Source: Lachnospiraceae bacterium
GTDB taxonomy: Bacteria > Bacillota > Clostridia > Lachnospirales > Lachnospiraceae
NCBI GenBank assembly: GCA_017936885.1
Contig: JAGBEO010000001.1
Location: 189,733-253,732 of the forward strand
Length of the DNA: 64,000 nt
Direction: 5' to 3'
The notes beneath the pieces are model-generated. The model saw nothing but the letters and a program-made list of their open reading frames with translations, searched no databases and had not been told where the DNA came from. Each line of letters begins with the position of its first letter. Within the stretch, counting starts at the first letter, position 1. The position numbers and the translations under genes are program-made. Shown piece after piece: positions 36,193 through 45,872 of the stretch.

Positions 36193-36474
36193 TTAGCGAA
36201 CCTTGGACTTTCTCTCGTCCTTATCATGTCCTCTATAAGTTCTGGTTGCTACGAACTCTCCGAGTTTGTGTCCAACCATATCCTCTGTAACATATACCGG
36301 TACGTGCTTTCTTCCGTCATGAACAGCAATTGTGTGTCCAACGAAGGAAGGGAAAATTGTAGAACGACGAGACCAAGTCTTAATAACCTGTTTCTGTCCT
36401 GCTGCATTCATAGCATCTACTTTTTTCAGTAAGCTCGCATCTGCAAATGGTCCTTTTTTCAGTGATCTAGCCAT
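36193..36474 (-). CDS. rpsS: 30S ribosomal protein S19 (uS19)
   Basis: 93 residues: [60 protein letters not shown]. It is a head protein of the small subunit, 12 nt after rplB. Confidence 0.98.
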   Translation of the reverse strand: MARSLKKGPFADASLLKKVDAMNAAGQKQVIKTWSRRSTIFPSFVGHTIAVHDGRKHVPVYVTEDMVGHKLGEFVATRTYRGHDKDERKSKVR

Positions 36475-36486
36475 GATCTTTCCTCC

Positions 36487-37329
36487 TTATTTGATTGCTC
36501 TACCGTCTCTTCTTCTTACGATCAGCTTGTTAGAAGCTTTCTTCTTCTTACGTGTCTTCAAGCCGAGTGCAGGTTTGCCCCAAGGTGTACATGGACCCGG
36601 ACGTCCGATTGGTGCTCTACCTTCACCACCACCGTGCGGATGGTCGTTAGGGTTCATAACGGAACCGCGAACTGTAGGGCGAACGCCCATGTGACGCTTA
36701 CGGCCTGCTTTACCGATCTTAATAAGGTTGTGATCTACGTTACCAACTGTACCGACTGTTGCTCTGCACACGATCGGAACCATTCTCATTTCACCGGATG
36801 GAAGTCTTAATGTGGCATATTTGCCTTCTTTAGCCATCAACTGTGCGCTGTTACCCGCGGAACGAACCATCTGTCCGCCCTTGCCAGGATATAACTCAAT
36901 GTTGTGAACCAGTGTACCTACCGGAATACTGGATAACGGCAGGCAGTTTCCTAATTTTACTTCTGCCTCAGGTCCGTTCATGACCTTCATGCCGTCTGTT
37001 AATCCTTCAGGAGCCAGAATATAAGATTTCTGACCGTCTTCATAACAAATCAGTGCGATATTTGCTGTTCTGTTAGGATCGTACTCGATACCGATTACTG
37101 TAGCAGCAATACCGTCTTTCGTTCTCTTAAAATCTACGTTTCTATATAATCTTCTGCTTCCGCCGCCGTGATGTCTGACTGTGATCTTACCCTGATTGTT
37201 ACGTCCGGCATTCTTCTTAAGAGAAGTACAAAGTGCCTTTTCAGGAGTCTTCTTTGTAATCTCGGAGAAATCGGAACCAGTCATGTTACGTCTGGAAGGT
37301 GTATATGGGTTATATGTCTTAATTCCCAT
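36487..37329 (-). CDS. rplB: 50S ribosomal protein L2 (uL2)
   Basis: 280 residues: [80 protein letters not shown] with the conserved His near the peptidyl-transferase centre. It is a core rRNA-binding protein. Confidence 0.98.
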   Translation of the reverse strand: MGIKTYNPYTPSRRNMTGSDFSEITKKTPEKALCTSLKKNAGRNNQGKITVRHHGGGSRRLYRNVDFKRTKDGIAATVIGIEYDPNRTANIALICYEDGQKSYILAPEGLTDGMKVMNGPEAEVKLGNCLPLSSIPVGTLVHNIELYPGKGGQMVRSAGNSAQLMAKEGKYATLRLPSGEMRMVPIVCRATVGTVGNVDHNLIKIGKAGRKRHMGVRPTVRGSVMNPNDHPHGGGEGRAPIGRPGPCTPWGKPALGLKTRKKKKASNKLIVRRRDGRAIK

Positions 37330-37400
37330 GATTGTATCTCCTTTTCTTATAGATTTTTGCGCGGCTCGTTTCTATGCCGCATACCTAACCGATTTTCACC

Positions 37401-37700
37401 CTAAAGGCCTGCGAAAATCTCAATATCTTTGCTGTCTGCTGTTAAGGTTACGATAGCTTTCTTGGTCTTAGCTGTCTTGCCGTATACCATGCCACGTCTC
37501 TTAGTCTTACCGTCTAAGTTCATTGTGTTAACATTTGCTACCTTTGTTCCTTCGAACATTTTTTCAACAGCTTCTTTGATCTGTGTCTTATTTGCTTCCG
37601 GATGAACTAAGAAAGTATATTTTTTCTCGCTCATGCCAGCCATACTCTTTTCCGTAATAACCGGTTTGAGGATTACATCATAATACTGAATTGCTGCCAT
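37401..37700 (-). CDS. rplW: 50S ribosomal protein L23 (uL23)
   Basis: 99 residues: [58 protein letters not shown]. It is the docking point for signal recognition particle and trigger factor. It overlaps rplD by one base. Confidence 0.98.
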   Translation of the reverse strand: MAAIQYYDVILKPVITEKSMAGMSEKKYTFLVHPEANKTQIKEAVEKMFEGTKVANVNTMNLDGKTKRRGMVYGKTAKTKKAIVTLTADSKDIEIFAGL

Positions 37701-38320
37701 TATGCATACACCTCCTCGATCTTTGCTACGGCACCCTTAGTGAGCACTAATGTGTCACCCTTTAAGATGTCATATACGTTAATGTTATCTGCTACTGCTG
37801 TAGAAACCGTAGGAAGATTTCTTGCGGAGATGATTACGTTGTCATCCTTCTCGCCAAGCACTACGATTGCTTTCTCTACTTTTAAGTTATCCATAACGTT
37901 CTTGAAATTCTTGGTTTTGATCTCGTCGAATTTCAGCTCGTCAACTACGATTAACTTGTTCTCCTGAACCCTGCTTGTTAAAACAGATTTCAGGGCTGCT
38001 CTCTTCTCTTTCTTGTTCAGTTTAAAAGAGTAATCTCTCGGAACCGGAGCGAATACAACACCGCCGCCTTTCCACTGGGGAGCTCTGATGGAACCCTGTC
38101 TGGCGTGACCTGTTCCTTTCTGTCTCCAAGGTTTTCTACCACCACCGGATACTTCGGAACGTGTCTTCGCTTTCTGTGTTCCCTGACGTTTATTAGCAAG
38201 TGTCTGAACAACTGCCATGTGTACAAGGTGCTCATTGATTTCTACACCAAACACCGCATCGTTTAAGTCCATCTTGCCGACTTCTTTACCTTCCATATTA
38301 TAAACAGATACTTGTGCCAT
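37700..38320 (-). CDS. rplD: 50S ribosomal protein L4 (uL4)
   Basis: 206 residues: [81 protein letters not shown]4 represses the S10 operon in E. coli; whether it does here, through the long leader upstream of rpsJ, is not known. Confidence 0.98.
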   Translation of the reverse strand: MAQVSVYNMEGKEVGKMDLNDAVFGVEINEHLVHMAVVQTLANKRQGTQKAKTRSEVSGGGRKPWRQKGTGHARQGSIRAPQWKGGGVVFAPVPRDYSFKLNKKEKRAALKSVLTSRVQENKLIVVDELKFDEIKTKNFKNVMDNLKVEKAIVVLGEKDDNVIISARNLPTVSTAVADNINVYDILKGDTLVLTKGAVAKIEEVYA

Positions 38321-38355
38321 CTGAATGGTCCTCCTTTCATCTGTGACTCATGTCA

Positions 38356-39042
38356 CTATTTCGCATCAACCTTAGTTGTCTCTTTGATGGTTACTAAGGC
38401 TTTCTTAGGTCCCGGTACAGCACCTTTTACAAGAAGCAGATTCTTCTCTGCATCTACTCTTACCACTGTAAGATTCTGAACTGTAACCTTTACGCAACCC
38501 ATGTGTCCCGGCATGCCTTTTCCTTTAAATACTCTGCTAGGTGAGGAACATGCACCGTTGGAACCCTGATGACGATGGAATTTAGAACCGTGAGCCATAG
38601 GTCCTCTATGCTGACCGTGTCTCTTGATAGCACCCTGGAATCCTTTACCTTTAGAGATTGCAGTTGCATCAACTCTGTCGCCAGCTTCGAAGATATCAGC
38701 TTTGATCTCGCTTCCGAGTGTGTACTCCTCTGCGTTCTCTAACTTGAATTCTCTGATAAATCTCTTGCAGGAAACGCCAGCCTTATCAAAGTGGCCTTTC
38801 TGTGCTTTGTTTACACCGTGTCTGTGAATTACTTCTTTCTTACCGTTTTTGTCTTTGTTGACAATCTTTTCTTTCTTGTCTACAAATCCAACCTGTACAG
38901 CACTATAACCGTCATTCTCAACAGTCTTAACCTGTGTTACTGCACAAGGGCCAGCCTGAAGAACGGTAACCGGTGTTAATGTACCGTCTTCGTTGAAGAT
39001 TTGAGTCATTCCGACTTTTGTTGCTAAAATAGCTTTCTTCAT
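38356..39042 (-). CDS. rplC: 50S ribosomal protein L3 (uL3)
   Basis: 228 residues: [79 protein letters not shown]. It starts large-subunit assembly. It is slightly longer than the roughly 209-residue common form because of a charged insertion near residues 55-80 ([20 protein letters not shown]). Confidence 0.98.
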   Translation of the reverse strand: MKKAILATKVGMTQIFNEDGTLTPVTVLQAGPCAVTQVKTVENDGYSAVQVGFVDKKEKIVNKDKNGKKEVIHRHGVNKAQKGHFDKAGVSCKRFIREFKLENAEEYTLGSEIKADIFEAGDRVDATAISKGKGFQGAIKRHGQHRGPMAHGSKFHRHQGSNGACSSPSRVFKGKGMPGHMGCVKVTVQNLTVVRVDAEKNLLLVKGAVPGPKKALVTIKETTKVDAK

Positions 39043-39099
39043 TTCCTTTACCTCCTGTTATTCTACAGCGGACCCTTTGGGGTCATACTAGTAGGGGTC

Positions 39100-39417
39100 T
39101 TATTTGTTTTTCATCTTGATGTCGATATAAACACCTGCAGGCATCTCTAATCTCTGTAAAGCATCAACCGTCTTGGGTGTAGGTGTGATGATATCGATGA
39201 GTCTCTTATGAGTTCTCTGTTCGAACTGTTCTCTGGAATCTTTGTATTTGTGAACCGCTCTAAGAATCGTAACTACTTCCTTTTTGGTAGGAAGCGGTAC
39301 AGGTCCACTCACCTGAGATCCGTTCTTCTTTACTGTTTCGATGATTTTTTTTGCAGATGCATCAACCAACTGATGATCATAAGCCTTAAGTGTAATTCTC
39401 ATTACTTGACTTGCCAT
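39100..39417 (-). CDS. rpsJ: 30S ribosomal protein S10 (uS10)
   Basis: 105 residues: [71 protein letters not shown]. First gene of the 32-gene ribosomal operon, with GGAGG upstream of the ATG. S10 also takes part in transcription antitermination with NusB. Confidence 0.98.
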   Translation of the reverse strand: MASQVMRITLKAYDHQLVDASAKKIIETVKKNGSQVSGPVPLPTKKEVVTILRAVHKYKDSREQFEQRTHKRLIDIITPTPKTVDALQRLEMPAGVYIDIKMKNK

Positions 39418-39660
39418 AAAAAAAGTCGCCTCCTTTTCGCACTTTTAAGTTCTAAGTACGACAAGCGGTGACTGTACACTCTCCCGTGTGTGTCCTAAGT
39501 ATTCACGTTTCGGATCACTAACCACGTTGTTTCTGGCATATGCCAGACATTATTGCTTGTACAGTGACTTGTCGTCAGTTTCCTAACTTGACATTCGCTC
39601 CACGGAAAACCTGCCACATTGGGCAGCAACCTCACGCTTCATCGCTATCATGCCACAGCA
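39418..39660 (-). ncRNA. Structured leader of the S10 operon
   Basis: From the predicted start near 39660, about 243 nt precede rpsJ. Long-range arms acgacaag..actgtaca (39458-39478) and tgtacagt..cttgtcgt (39558-39575) close a domain containing the 16-bp palindrome TCTGGCATATGCCAGA (39531-39546). A leader of this size before rpsJ is typical of ribosomal-protein feedback sites. The ligand cannot be read from sequence. Confidence 0.55.
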
Positions 39661-39666
39661 ATGATT

Positions 39667-39695
39667 AGTATATATGATGTTTCACATAAATGCAA
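39667..39695 (-). promoter_or_regulatory. Candidate promoter of the S10 operon
   Basis: On the minus strand TTGCAT and TATACT are 17 nt apart. The minus-35 is weak (3 of 6), the minus-10 good (5 of 6), and an A/T-rich tract lies upstream. The divergent methyltransferase gene starts about 135 nt away. Confidence 0.45.
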
Positions 39696-39829
39696 TAGGA
39701 GATTTTTAAAAAAGATTGTTTTTTTTTCAATACAATGCAGGCATTCTTATAAGTTGTTTCCCCGCCGAAAATATGATATACATATAATATACATTATATA
39801 TAGAAGAAAGACAACTAAGGAGACACATT

Positions 39830-40702
39830 ATGTGGATTGCAGATAACTGGAAAGATTATGAAGTCATAGATACCTCAGACGGTGAGAAACTGGAACGCTG
39901 GGGCGATTATATTTTGGTGCGCCCGGACCCACAGGTCATCTGGCATACGCCGAAGAAAGCGCCCGGATGGAAACACAGAAACGGACATTATCACAGAAGT
40001 TCCAAAGGCGGCGGTGAATGGGAATTCTTTGATCTGCCGCAGGAATGGCAGATCCGCTACCGGGAACTCACCTTCAACCTGAAACCCTTCAGTTTTAAAC
40101 ATACAGGGCTTTTCCCGGAACAGGCAACGAACTGGGATTGGTTTTCTTCTATAATAAAGGGTGCCGTACAGGAAACCAACAGACCTGTTAAGGTACTGAA
40201 CTTGTTCGCCTATACCGGCGGTGCCACCCTTGCCGCTGCCAAAGCCGGAGCCAGTGTAACCCACGTAGATGCTTCTAAAGGCATGGTCACCTGGGCGAAG
40301 GAAAACGCTGTTGCTTCAGGGCTTTCAGATGCGCCGATCCGCTGGCTGGTAGATGACTGCGTCAAGTTCGTGGAACGGGAAATCCGCCGGGGCAATACCT
40401 ACGATGGCATTATTATGGACCCACCCTCCTACGGCAGAGGGCCTAAGGGAGAAATCTGGAAAATAGAAGAGAGCATCTTCCCCTTTATTGAACTTACGTC
40501 CAAAATTCTGGCAAAAGATGCTCTGTTTTTCCTGGTCAATTCTTATACTACCGGTTTACAGCCTGCCGTACTGACTTATATGATCCATACTGCCCTGATC
40601 CCGCAGTTCGGCGGACATGTAGAAGCCTCCGAGATCGGCCTTCCGGTCAGCTCTAACGGACTGATTCTGCCCTGCGGTGCGTCCGGCCGCTGGATGCGCT
40701 GA
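39830..40702 (+). CDS. Class I SAM-dependent methyltransferase (RlmI/RlmK-like)
   Basis: 290 residues with AAGGAG 8 nt before the ATG. A short N-terminal domain precedes a Rossmann methyltransferase: motif I VLNLFAYTGGATLAAAKAGA, acidic loop VTHVDASKG, and motif IV DPPSYGRGPKGEIWKIE. These resemble the catalytic domain of the rRNA cytosine-5 methyltransferases RlmI/RlmK, but the N-terminal PUA domain is missing or minimal. The target is unknown; rRNA is plausible. It is transcribed divergently from the S10 operon. Confidence 0.82.
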   Translation: MWIADNWKDYEVIDTSDGEKLERWGDYILVRPDPQVIWHTPKKAPGWKHRNGHYHRSSKGGGEWEFFDLPQEWQIRYRELTFNLKPFSFKHTGLFPEQATNWDWFSSIIKGAVQETNRPVKVLNLFAYTGGATLAAAKAGASVTHVDASKGMVTWAKENAVASGLSDAPIRWLVDDCVKFVEREIRRGNTYDGIIMDPPSYGRGPKGEIWKIEESIFPFIELTSKILAKDALFFLVNSYTTGLQPAVLTYMIHTALIPQFGGHVEASEIGLPVSSNGLILPCGASGRWMR

Positions 40703-40706
40703 TACG

Positions 40707-41225
40707 CTATGAGGCAATGGCTGCCATGAACACGATTGCCATTCCGAACAGAAATGTCAATGCAAACACAATCGCAAAATAAATCAGATATGCTTTGAAG
40801 AAGTTTGATTTGCTCTTCTTCTCTGTCTTACTGAAAGCAAACACGAACATCATTATAATGTTGACACAGGGGATCATCATTAACACAAGCGCCAATACCC
40901 ACTCACTGATCTTCACCGGCTCTTCCAGTTCCAGCCCCGAATTATTCATCGGATTCAACTGCTGGTAGGGCTGGTAATTATTATAGTTCTGGAAGTTGTT
41001 ATTGGCATACTCATTCTGATAATTGTTATTGCCGTATCCATTATGATAACCATTGTTCTGATATGTATTATTCTGAAAATTGCCGGTGTTCTGCCCGGCG
41101 TCTGTTCCCTGATACTGATCAGCAGCATATCCTATATTGCCATTGTTTTGCTGATATTCGTTCTGTGAATTCTGCTCCGTTCCCATCATATCATTTTGAT
41201 TCGGATACATGTTATTTCCGTCCAT
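40707..41225 (-). CDS. Asn/Gln/Tyr-rich membrane protein
   Basis: 172 residues. The first 95 are low complexity, dominated by N, Q, Y and G (for example NNGYHNGYGNNNYQNEYANN), followed by two membrane helices (about 105-130 and 142-168). This build resembles small DUF-type membrane proteins with a disordered cytoplasmic N-terminus. Function unknown. Its stop lies 4 nt from the convergent methyltransferase stop. Confidence 0.75.
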   Translation of the reverse strand: MDGNNMYPNQNDMMGTEQNSQNEYQQNNGNIGYAADQYQGTDAGQNTGNFQNNTYQNNGYHNGYGNNNYQNEYANNNFQNYNNYQPYQQLNPMNNSGLELEEPVKISEWVLALVLMMIPCVNIIMMFVFAFSKTEKKSKSNFFKAYLIYFAIVFALTFLFGMAIVFMAAIAS

Positions 41226-41352
41226 TTTTCCTCCATTTCAAAGTGTTATACCAAGAAGCATTCTTTCTTCTTGCGTTTACACTCTTGTACATATTCATCC
41301 TGTTGCTCTTTCTCATTCCATAGCTAAATCTATGAATTTCTGCCTTATTGTA

Positions 41353-41835
41353 TCACACTATCCCCCATTCGTGTAGTATCTGTTTATAAAACGGAAAGGT
41401 TCTATCCAATATATTGTCTTCCAGATAGACACAAGGTGTTTTATACGGGAAATACAAATACATACGAATACAAAATACTCCACACAGAAGAATAAACACT
41501 ATAATGAGCAGCCCCTTGATTCCCCTGACCCTTCTGCCAAGCAGATACCGGCATATCCCAAAATAAACCGCTGTCACGACAATCGGAAAAATAACCGGAT
41601 TCATCTCCCATGCCTGTCTTGTTCTGCCGGTGATCAAATATCCTGCGGCACGGGTCAGCCCGCATCCCGGACAAGGAAAACCTGTTATCACAACCGAAGG
41701 GCAGAACGCGTGGAACAGCAGATTCACCACAGCCATATACACAAGGAATATCACCCCTGCCATACCATATTCTTTTATGTCTGCCCACAGCCTTCCTGCG
41801 ACCGCTTTCATATATCGTCTCATCCTTGTCCCCAC
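41353..41835 (-). CDS. DUF2752 family membrane protein
   Basis: Up to 160 residues from a GTG at 41835 (AAGG 7 nt upstream); ATGs four or eight codons on are alternatives. About three to four membrane helices and the diagnostic FPCPGCGLTRA motif of DUF2752. Function unknown. It lies about 95 nt after the TraX-like gene, in the same direction. Confidence 0.8.
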   Translation of the reverse strand: MGTRMRRYMKAVAGRLWADIKEYGMAGVIFLVYMAVVNLLFHAFCPSVVITGFPCPGCGLTRAAGYLITGRTRQAWEMNPVIFPIVVTAVYFGICRYLLGRRVRGIKGLLIIVFILLCGVFCIRMYLYFPYKTPCVYLEDNILDRTFPFYKQILHEWGIV

Positions 41836-41931
41836 TTTGAAACCTTACTCTATTTCCGCCATGCCGGATACTGTCTGGCTGCTACTGCTGCGTCACTCGC
41901 AGTCCTCCCATAACCTCAGTAATTCTGTCGC

Positions 41932-42726
41932 TCACAGCACTCTCATAAATCCGGCAATCCCATACAACAGTAATATATGGGCCGGATAGAATCCATACCA
42001 AAACCATTTCGGTAACTGCCGTCCTCTGCTTCCGTCATATAAAGCAATCGGGAAAAATGCCGCGATTCCATACATCTCCCGCAGCGAAAAACGAAACAGG
42101 TATTTTATGGAAAAACTCTCCCCATACCGAAGACAATTCATACTCCATGTCCCCAAAAGAAGTACAACAGCCGCCACTGCCATTTTATAGACCAAACGGA
42201 TATCATGCATTAAATACAACACGAATATCAACAGTACTCCCGTATAAAGATAATCTGTTTTCATGTAATAGGCTGCCAGACCGCACACCACAACTGCAAT
42301 ACACTGACACCATTCCCCTGCATACTTGCCGATCCATTCCCACACCGTCAGCGCTGTCACTCCCAGAAACAGGGTAAAGAATACATTCTGGCTGCTCCAG
42401 TCGAAGCATTGGCCGCCAAAGGCAAGGTCATACGGTATTTCCGAAATCAGCGCAAACACCCCAAGCCGCAGCAGGAATTTCCCTCTGCTCCTTGTATGCA
42501 GAAACCCTTCCACAATCAGATAAGCGAACAAAACAAAGGCAATCCTTCCGATTGCCCTTCCCACATGATAGATATGTTCCAACTGTGCATTTTGACCGCC
42601 CGCCGCTGCCGATTTCTGTATATAGTTCCACAGCACAATCACAGAAAAGTGGTCAATTAACATGGACACACAGGCTATCACCTTCAGCACTGCGCCACTT
42701 ATAGAACTTCTGCCTGTTTTACCCAT
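41932..42726 (-). CDS. TraX family membrane protein
   Basis: 264 residues with about eight membrane helices. SGAVLKVIACVSMLIDHFSV, GRIAFVLFAYLIVEGFLHTR and LRLGVFALISEIPYDLAFG match the TraX family, named after the F-pilin acetylase but widespread in chromosomes as probable acyltransferase-like proteins. GGAG lies 5 nt before the ATG. It follows deoC by 15 nt, probably cotranscribed. Confidence 0.85.
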   Translation of the reverse strand: MGKTGRSSISGAVLKVIACVSMLIDHFSVIVLWNYIQKSAAAGGQNAQLEHIYHVGRAIGRIAFVLFAYLIVEGFLHTRSRGKFLLRLGVFALISEIPYDLAFGGQCFDWSSQNVFFTLFLGVTALTVWEWIGKYAGEWCQCIAVVVCGLAAYYMKTDYLYTGVLLIFVLYLMHDIRLVYKMAVAAVVLLLGTWSMNCLRYGESFSIKYLFRFSLREMYGIAAFFPIALYDGSRGRQLPKWFWYGFYPAHILLLYGIAGFMRVL

Positions 42727-42741
42727 GTGAGCTCCTTCTCC

Positions 42742-43407
42742 TTAATATCCCTCTGACTGCTCCTGCTTTACAATCTTAATAATGCGGCTGGTTCCCAGTC
42801 TATCTGCTCCCAATGACAGGAATTTTTCTGCATCTGCCATTGAAGCGATGCCGCCTGCCGCCTTAATCTTAACATCAGGTCCCACATTCTTTGCAAAAAG
42901 CTCTACATCTTCAAAGGTTGCCCCCATGGTAGAGAATCCGGTAGACGTTTTAATATAATCTGCGCCTGCGTTCGTCACAATCTGACACATTTTCACTTTC
43001 TCTTCGCCAGTCAGCAGACAGGTTTCGATAATAACTTTTAAAATCTTATCCCCGCATGCTTTTTTCAAGGTACGGATTTCCTCTTCCACCGCATCATATT
43101 TTCCATCTTTTACCCAACCGATATTGATCACCATGTCGATCTCATCCGCACCGTTTGCCAGGGCATCCTTCGTCTCAAACTCCTTACATGCAGTGGTCGC
43201 ATAGCCATTCGGGAATCCGATTACGGTACAGACAGCCATCTTATCCTGCACATAGTCCTTGGCCTGTTTTACATAGGCTGCCGGTATGCATACCGATGCT
43301 GTTCCATAACTTACCGCATCATCGCAAATCTGTTTAATTTCCGCCCATGTCGCTGTTTGTGTTAACAGGGTATGATCTACATGTTTCAATATTTCTTTGT
43401 TATCCAT
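42742..43407 (-). CDS. deoC: Deoxyribose-phosphate aldolase
   Basis: 221 residues. The Schiff-base lysine is in [12 protein letters not shown], with [36 protein letters not shown] and DRLGTSR around the barrel. It splits 2-deoxyribose-5-phosphate into glyceraldehyde-3-phosphate and acetaldehyde in deoxynucleoside catabolism. The other deo genes are not adjacent. Confidence 0.95.
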   Translation of the reverse strand: MDNKEILKHVDHTLLTQTATWAEIKQICDDAVSYGTASVCIPAAYVKQAKDYVQDKMAVCTVIGFPNGYATTACKEFETKDALANGADEIDMVINIGWVKDGKYDAVEEEIRTLKKACGDKILKVIIETCLLTGEEKVKMCQIVTNAGADYIKTSTGFSTMGATFEDVELFAKNVGPDVKIKAAGGIASMADAEKFLSLGADRLGTSRIIKIVKQEQSEGY

Positions 43408-43569
43408 TCTCTTACCTCTTTTCGTGTTTCCTTACGTTGTCCACGCTTATTTATATTTTCCATGCTCTCTATATAAACATCATATGCCAGACGGCAGCGT
43501 ACATAGAGCTTACTTTTTATATCCTACCATTAATACACAAAGAAAGAAAGTATCTTTTATACAAAAGCC

Positions 43570-43582
43570 TCCCCTTTGGGGA
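43570..43582 (-). terminator. Short hairpin after the MutS-like gene
   Basis: tccccTTTgggga forms a 5-bp stem with a 3-nt loop 2 nt beyond the stop codon, followed in the minus direction by GGCTTTTG. It is a weak terminator candidate. Confidence 0.4.
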
Positions 43583-43584
43583 TA

Positions 43585-45186
43585 CTATTTGGCTAATTGT
43601 GACAGGATAGACTCCAGATTCAATCCGTATCTGGCGGCAATATCTCTGGCATAGCTTAGTCCATCCGGTTTCGTTCTGGCTATCCGGTAGCTTCGCACTC
43701 CGTTTGCTTTATCCTCCATCAAGGCCACCAGATTATCAATCTTTCCTTTATTATCAGGATGTGCATTATATTTCTCTACCTGCTGGGGCAGATCATGGAT
43801 ATGTGTCACGAAGATACCGCCGCATCCTATGATGCCGATTCCCATCAATACCTCAGATGCAATATATCCCGCTTCCAGCCCGCTGGTACTGGAAAAAGAC
43901 TCATCCATCAGGAGTAAATCAGTTTCTGACAACCATGTCATAATCTCTCCAAGTCTTGCACATTCGCTTTCCAACCGTCCTTTGCCGTAATTGTTTTCAT
44001 CCGATGCCGGAAAATGCGTAAAAATGCCCGTCACCGGACTCATATGTGCACTTTTCGCCGGCACGTACAACCCCAGTTGGAATAAGGCCTGCGCCATTCC
44101 CACCGAATAAGCAAAAATCGACTTACCACCGTGATTGGGACCTGTCACCAGATAGAACCGCCCTCTCTCATCAAAGGTAAAGCTGTTGGATACAATGGTG
44201 TGCTCAATGCTCTTGCGCGCTAAAATCGGATTGTACACCTGCTCCAGATCACACTTCTTCTCCGCCACCTCTGCAATCGTCGGACAGCACATAGGAAATC
44301 CCTGCTCTATCATAGAACGGATAAACCCGACTCCCGCCGTGAGAAAGCGGATATCATCCAACAGCGCCACGAACACCGAAGTATTCGCCGTATAATAATT
44401 GCGTATCATAGGTTCAAAGCTTCGAAGTGCCTTGGCGAATACCGTATAAAGCGCCCCGTTGAGCGCATGATTCACAGCCTTCAGTTCTTCTCCCCGAAGT
44501 CCTTTGGCAAGCGGATACAAGGGTGCCATCAAAACATCCGGCTCGTTTTGTTTTCTGATCAGCCTATCCATGATACTGCCCGGCCGGAAAGCTTCCTTGT
44601 TGACAGACAGTATCCCCGCTTCTTTTGGACGCAGATTCTCATCCAGATTGACCCCGATTGTCACACTTTTCAGATAACCGAATTTAACTTCCATTTTAGA
44701 CAGTTCCGTATCCAGCGTCTGAAATTCTTCGCTCTCCGCAATGGATAAAATCTGCTCCTTGAAATACCGCATTCCCTCAGATTTGACTTCACAGCTTTTC
44801 AGGGTATCCGCAAAGAGATTCACGATCTCCTGATACATTTCCAGATAACGCACGGAACTGAGGGCTGACTCTACCGTGAAATCACTGTTGATTGATTTAC
44901 GCAAGTCACTGATATTATAAATCACCGAAACTGCCTGACAAAATGCCCTGTATAGTTCATCCTTCTCCACCAGATCCTGTACCACCGACAGACGATACCG
45001 CAGCACTGCAGGATCTGCCGTATAGAAATTCTCTAATGATAAATCCGCAAACCCTCTGTAGCTTTCCTTAATCAACACCACCATATCATCAATCTGTAAC
45101 GAATGAATGAATTTATAATCTTTCATGGGAATCACTGCTGACCGGTCATATCCCGGCGGATACAATAAACTGAGCTCTGCTGCCAT
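43585..45186 (-). CDS. MutS-family DNA-binding ATPase (MutS-C-like)
   Basis: 533 residues. The C-terminal ABC-like ATPase has Walker A LVTGPNHGGKS, Walker B DLLLMDESFSST and FVTHIHDLP. The N-terminal part is helical and corresponds to the MutS lever/clamp region; mismatch-recognition and Smr domains are absent. This matches the stand-alone MutS-like proteins common in clostridia, whose substrate is unknown. It lies about 100 nt after the deoxyinosine glycosylase gene, same strand. Confidence 0.85.
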   Translation of the reverse strand: MAAELSLLYPPGYDRSAVIPMKDYKFIHSLQIDDMVVLIKESYRGFADLSLENFYTADPAVLRYRLSVVQDLVEKDELYRAFCQAVSVIYNISDLRKSINSDFTVESALSSVRYLEMYQEIVNLFADTLKSCEVKSEGMRYFKEQILSIAESEEFQTLDTELSKMEVKFGYLKSVTIGVNLDENLRPKEAGILSVNKEAFRPGSIMDRLIRKQNEPDVLMAPLYPLAKGLRGEELKAVNHALNGALYTVFAKALRSFEPMIRNYYTANTSVFVALLDDIRFLTAGVGFIRSMIEQGFPMCCPTIAEVAEKKCDLEQVYNPILARKSIEHTIVSNSFTFDERGRFYLVTGPNHGGKSIFAYSVGMAQALFQLGLYVPAKSAHMSPVTGIFTHFPASDENNYGKGRLESECARLGEIMTWLSETDLLLMDESFSSTSGLEAGYIASEVLMGIGIIGCGGIFVTHIHDLPQQVEKYNAHPDNKGKIDNLVALMEDKANGVRSYRIARTKPDGLSYARDIAARYGLNLESILSQLAK

Positions 45187-45285
45187 ATATTTTCCCTTTC
45201 TGTTTCAATTTTCTATTCAGGCTTCGTATTTTCCGCAAGCCAATTATTCTTACAAAATCAACTGCTTTTATTATGCCAACTAATC

Positions 45286-45774
45286 TTATTCAGTCAAATA
45301 TTCTTTCATCACCTGCCACTCTCCAACCAGTCTGTCCAGAGAAAAAGCTGCGTTGGCTGGACTGGTGGAGGGAAGCTTCACGATCTTGCGTCCATTCTGC
45401 GGATAAATATATTTCTGATACATTTCATAGGATTTGCTGCCGTTGGCATATACCGCCCGAATCTGGGCATGTTCAAAGATCGGAGACAGATCATTAGGCA
45501 CCACATCCTGGATACTGGCATCAGAAGATCCTGTGATATTGCAGCTCCCAATGACATCCCAAACCGCAACATGATGCCCCAGCAGCATTGATCTCTTCTC
45601 TTCGATCGTCTCCGGCACCGGACAGGACAAAATACTTGCCATTACCTTCCAGAACCGGTTCTGTTTGTGTCCATAGAAAAACTGCTGCTCCCGCGATTTG
45701 ACCGATGGGAAACTGCCTAAAATCAAAATCCGGGATGCTTCGTCATACAACGGCGGAAAGGGATGCACGATCAT
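45286..45774 (-). CDS. DNA-deoxyinosine glycosylase (Mug/UDG superfamily)
   Basis: 162 residues. The N-terminal ILILGSFPSVKSREQQFFYG plus HKQNRFWKVM is the signature of the hypoxanthine-DNA glycosylase branch of the uracil-DNA-glycosylase superfamily, and KLPSTSPANAAFS the second conserved block. It excises deaminated adenine (hypoxanthine) from DNA. No helper domain is fused. Confidence 0.85.
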   Translation of the reverse strand: MIVHPFPPLYDEASRILILGSFPSVKSREQQFFYGHKQNRFWKVMASILSCPVPETIEEKRSMLLGHHVAVWDVIGSCNITGSSDASIQDVVPNDLSPIFEHAQIRAVYANGSKSYEMYQKYIYPQNGRKIVKLPSTSPANAAFSLDRLVGEWQVMKEYLTE

Positions 45775-45872
45775 ATAGGTAACCTCTTTTCTTATTCTCT
45801 GTAAATATCTGTAAGCTTCTTCTTGTCCGGTGTCTTCTTTCTACAGCCCACACTGATTTTTGCAAACCGCAC

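Noticed and set aside
39619-39846. 75-codon plus-strand frame over the S10 promoter region
   Set aside because: It overlaps the leader and promoter and the true methyltransferase start, with no ribosome site.
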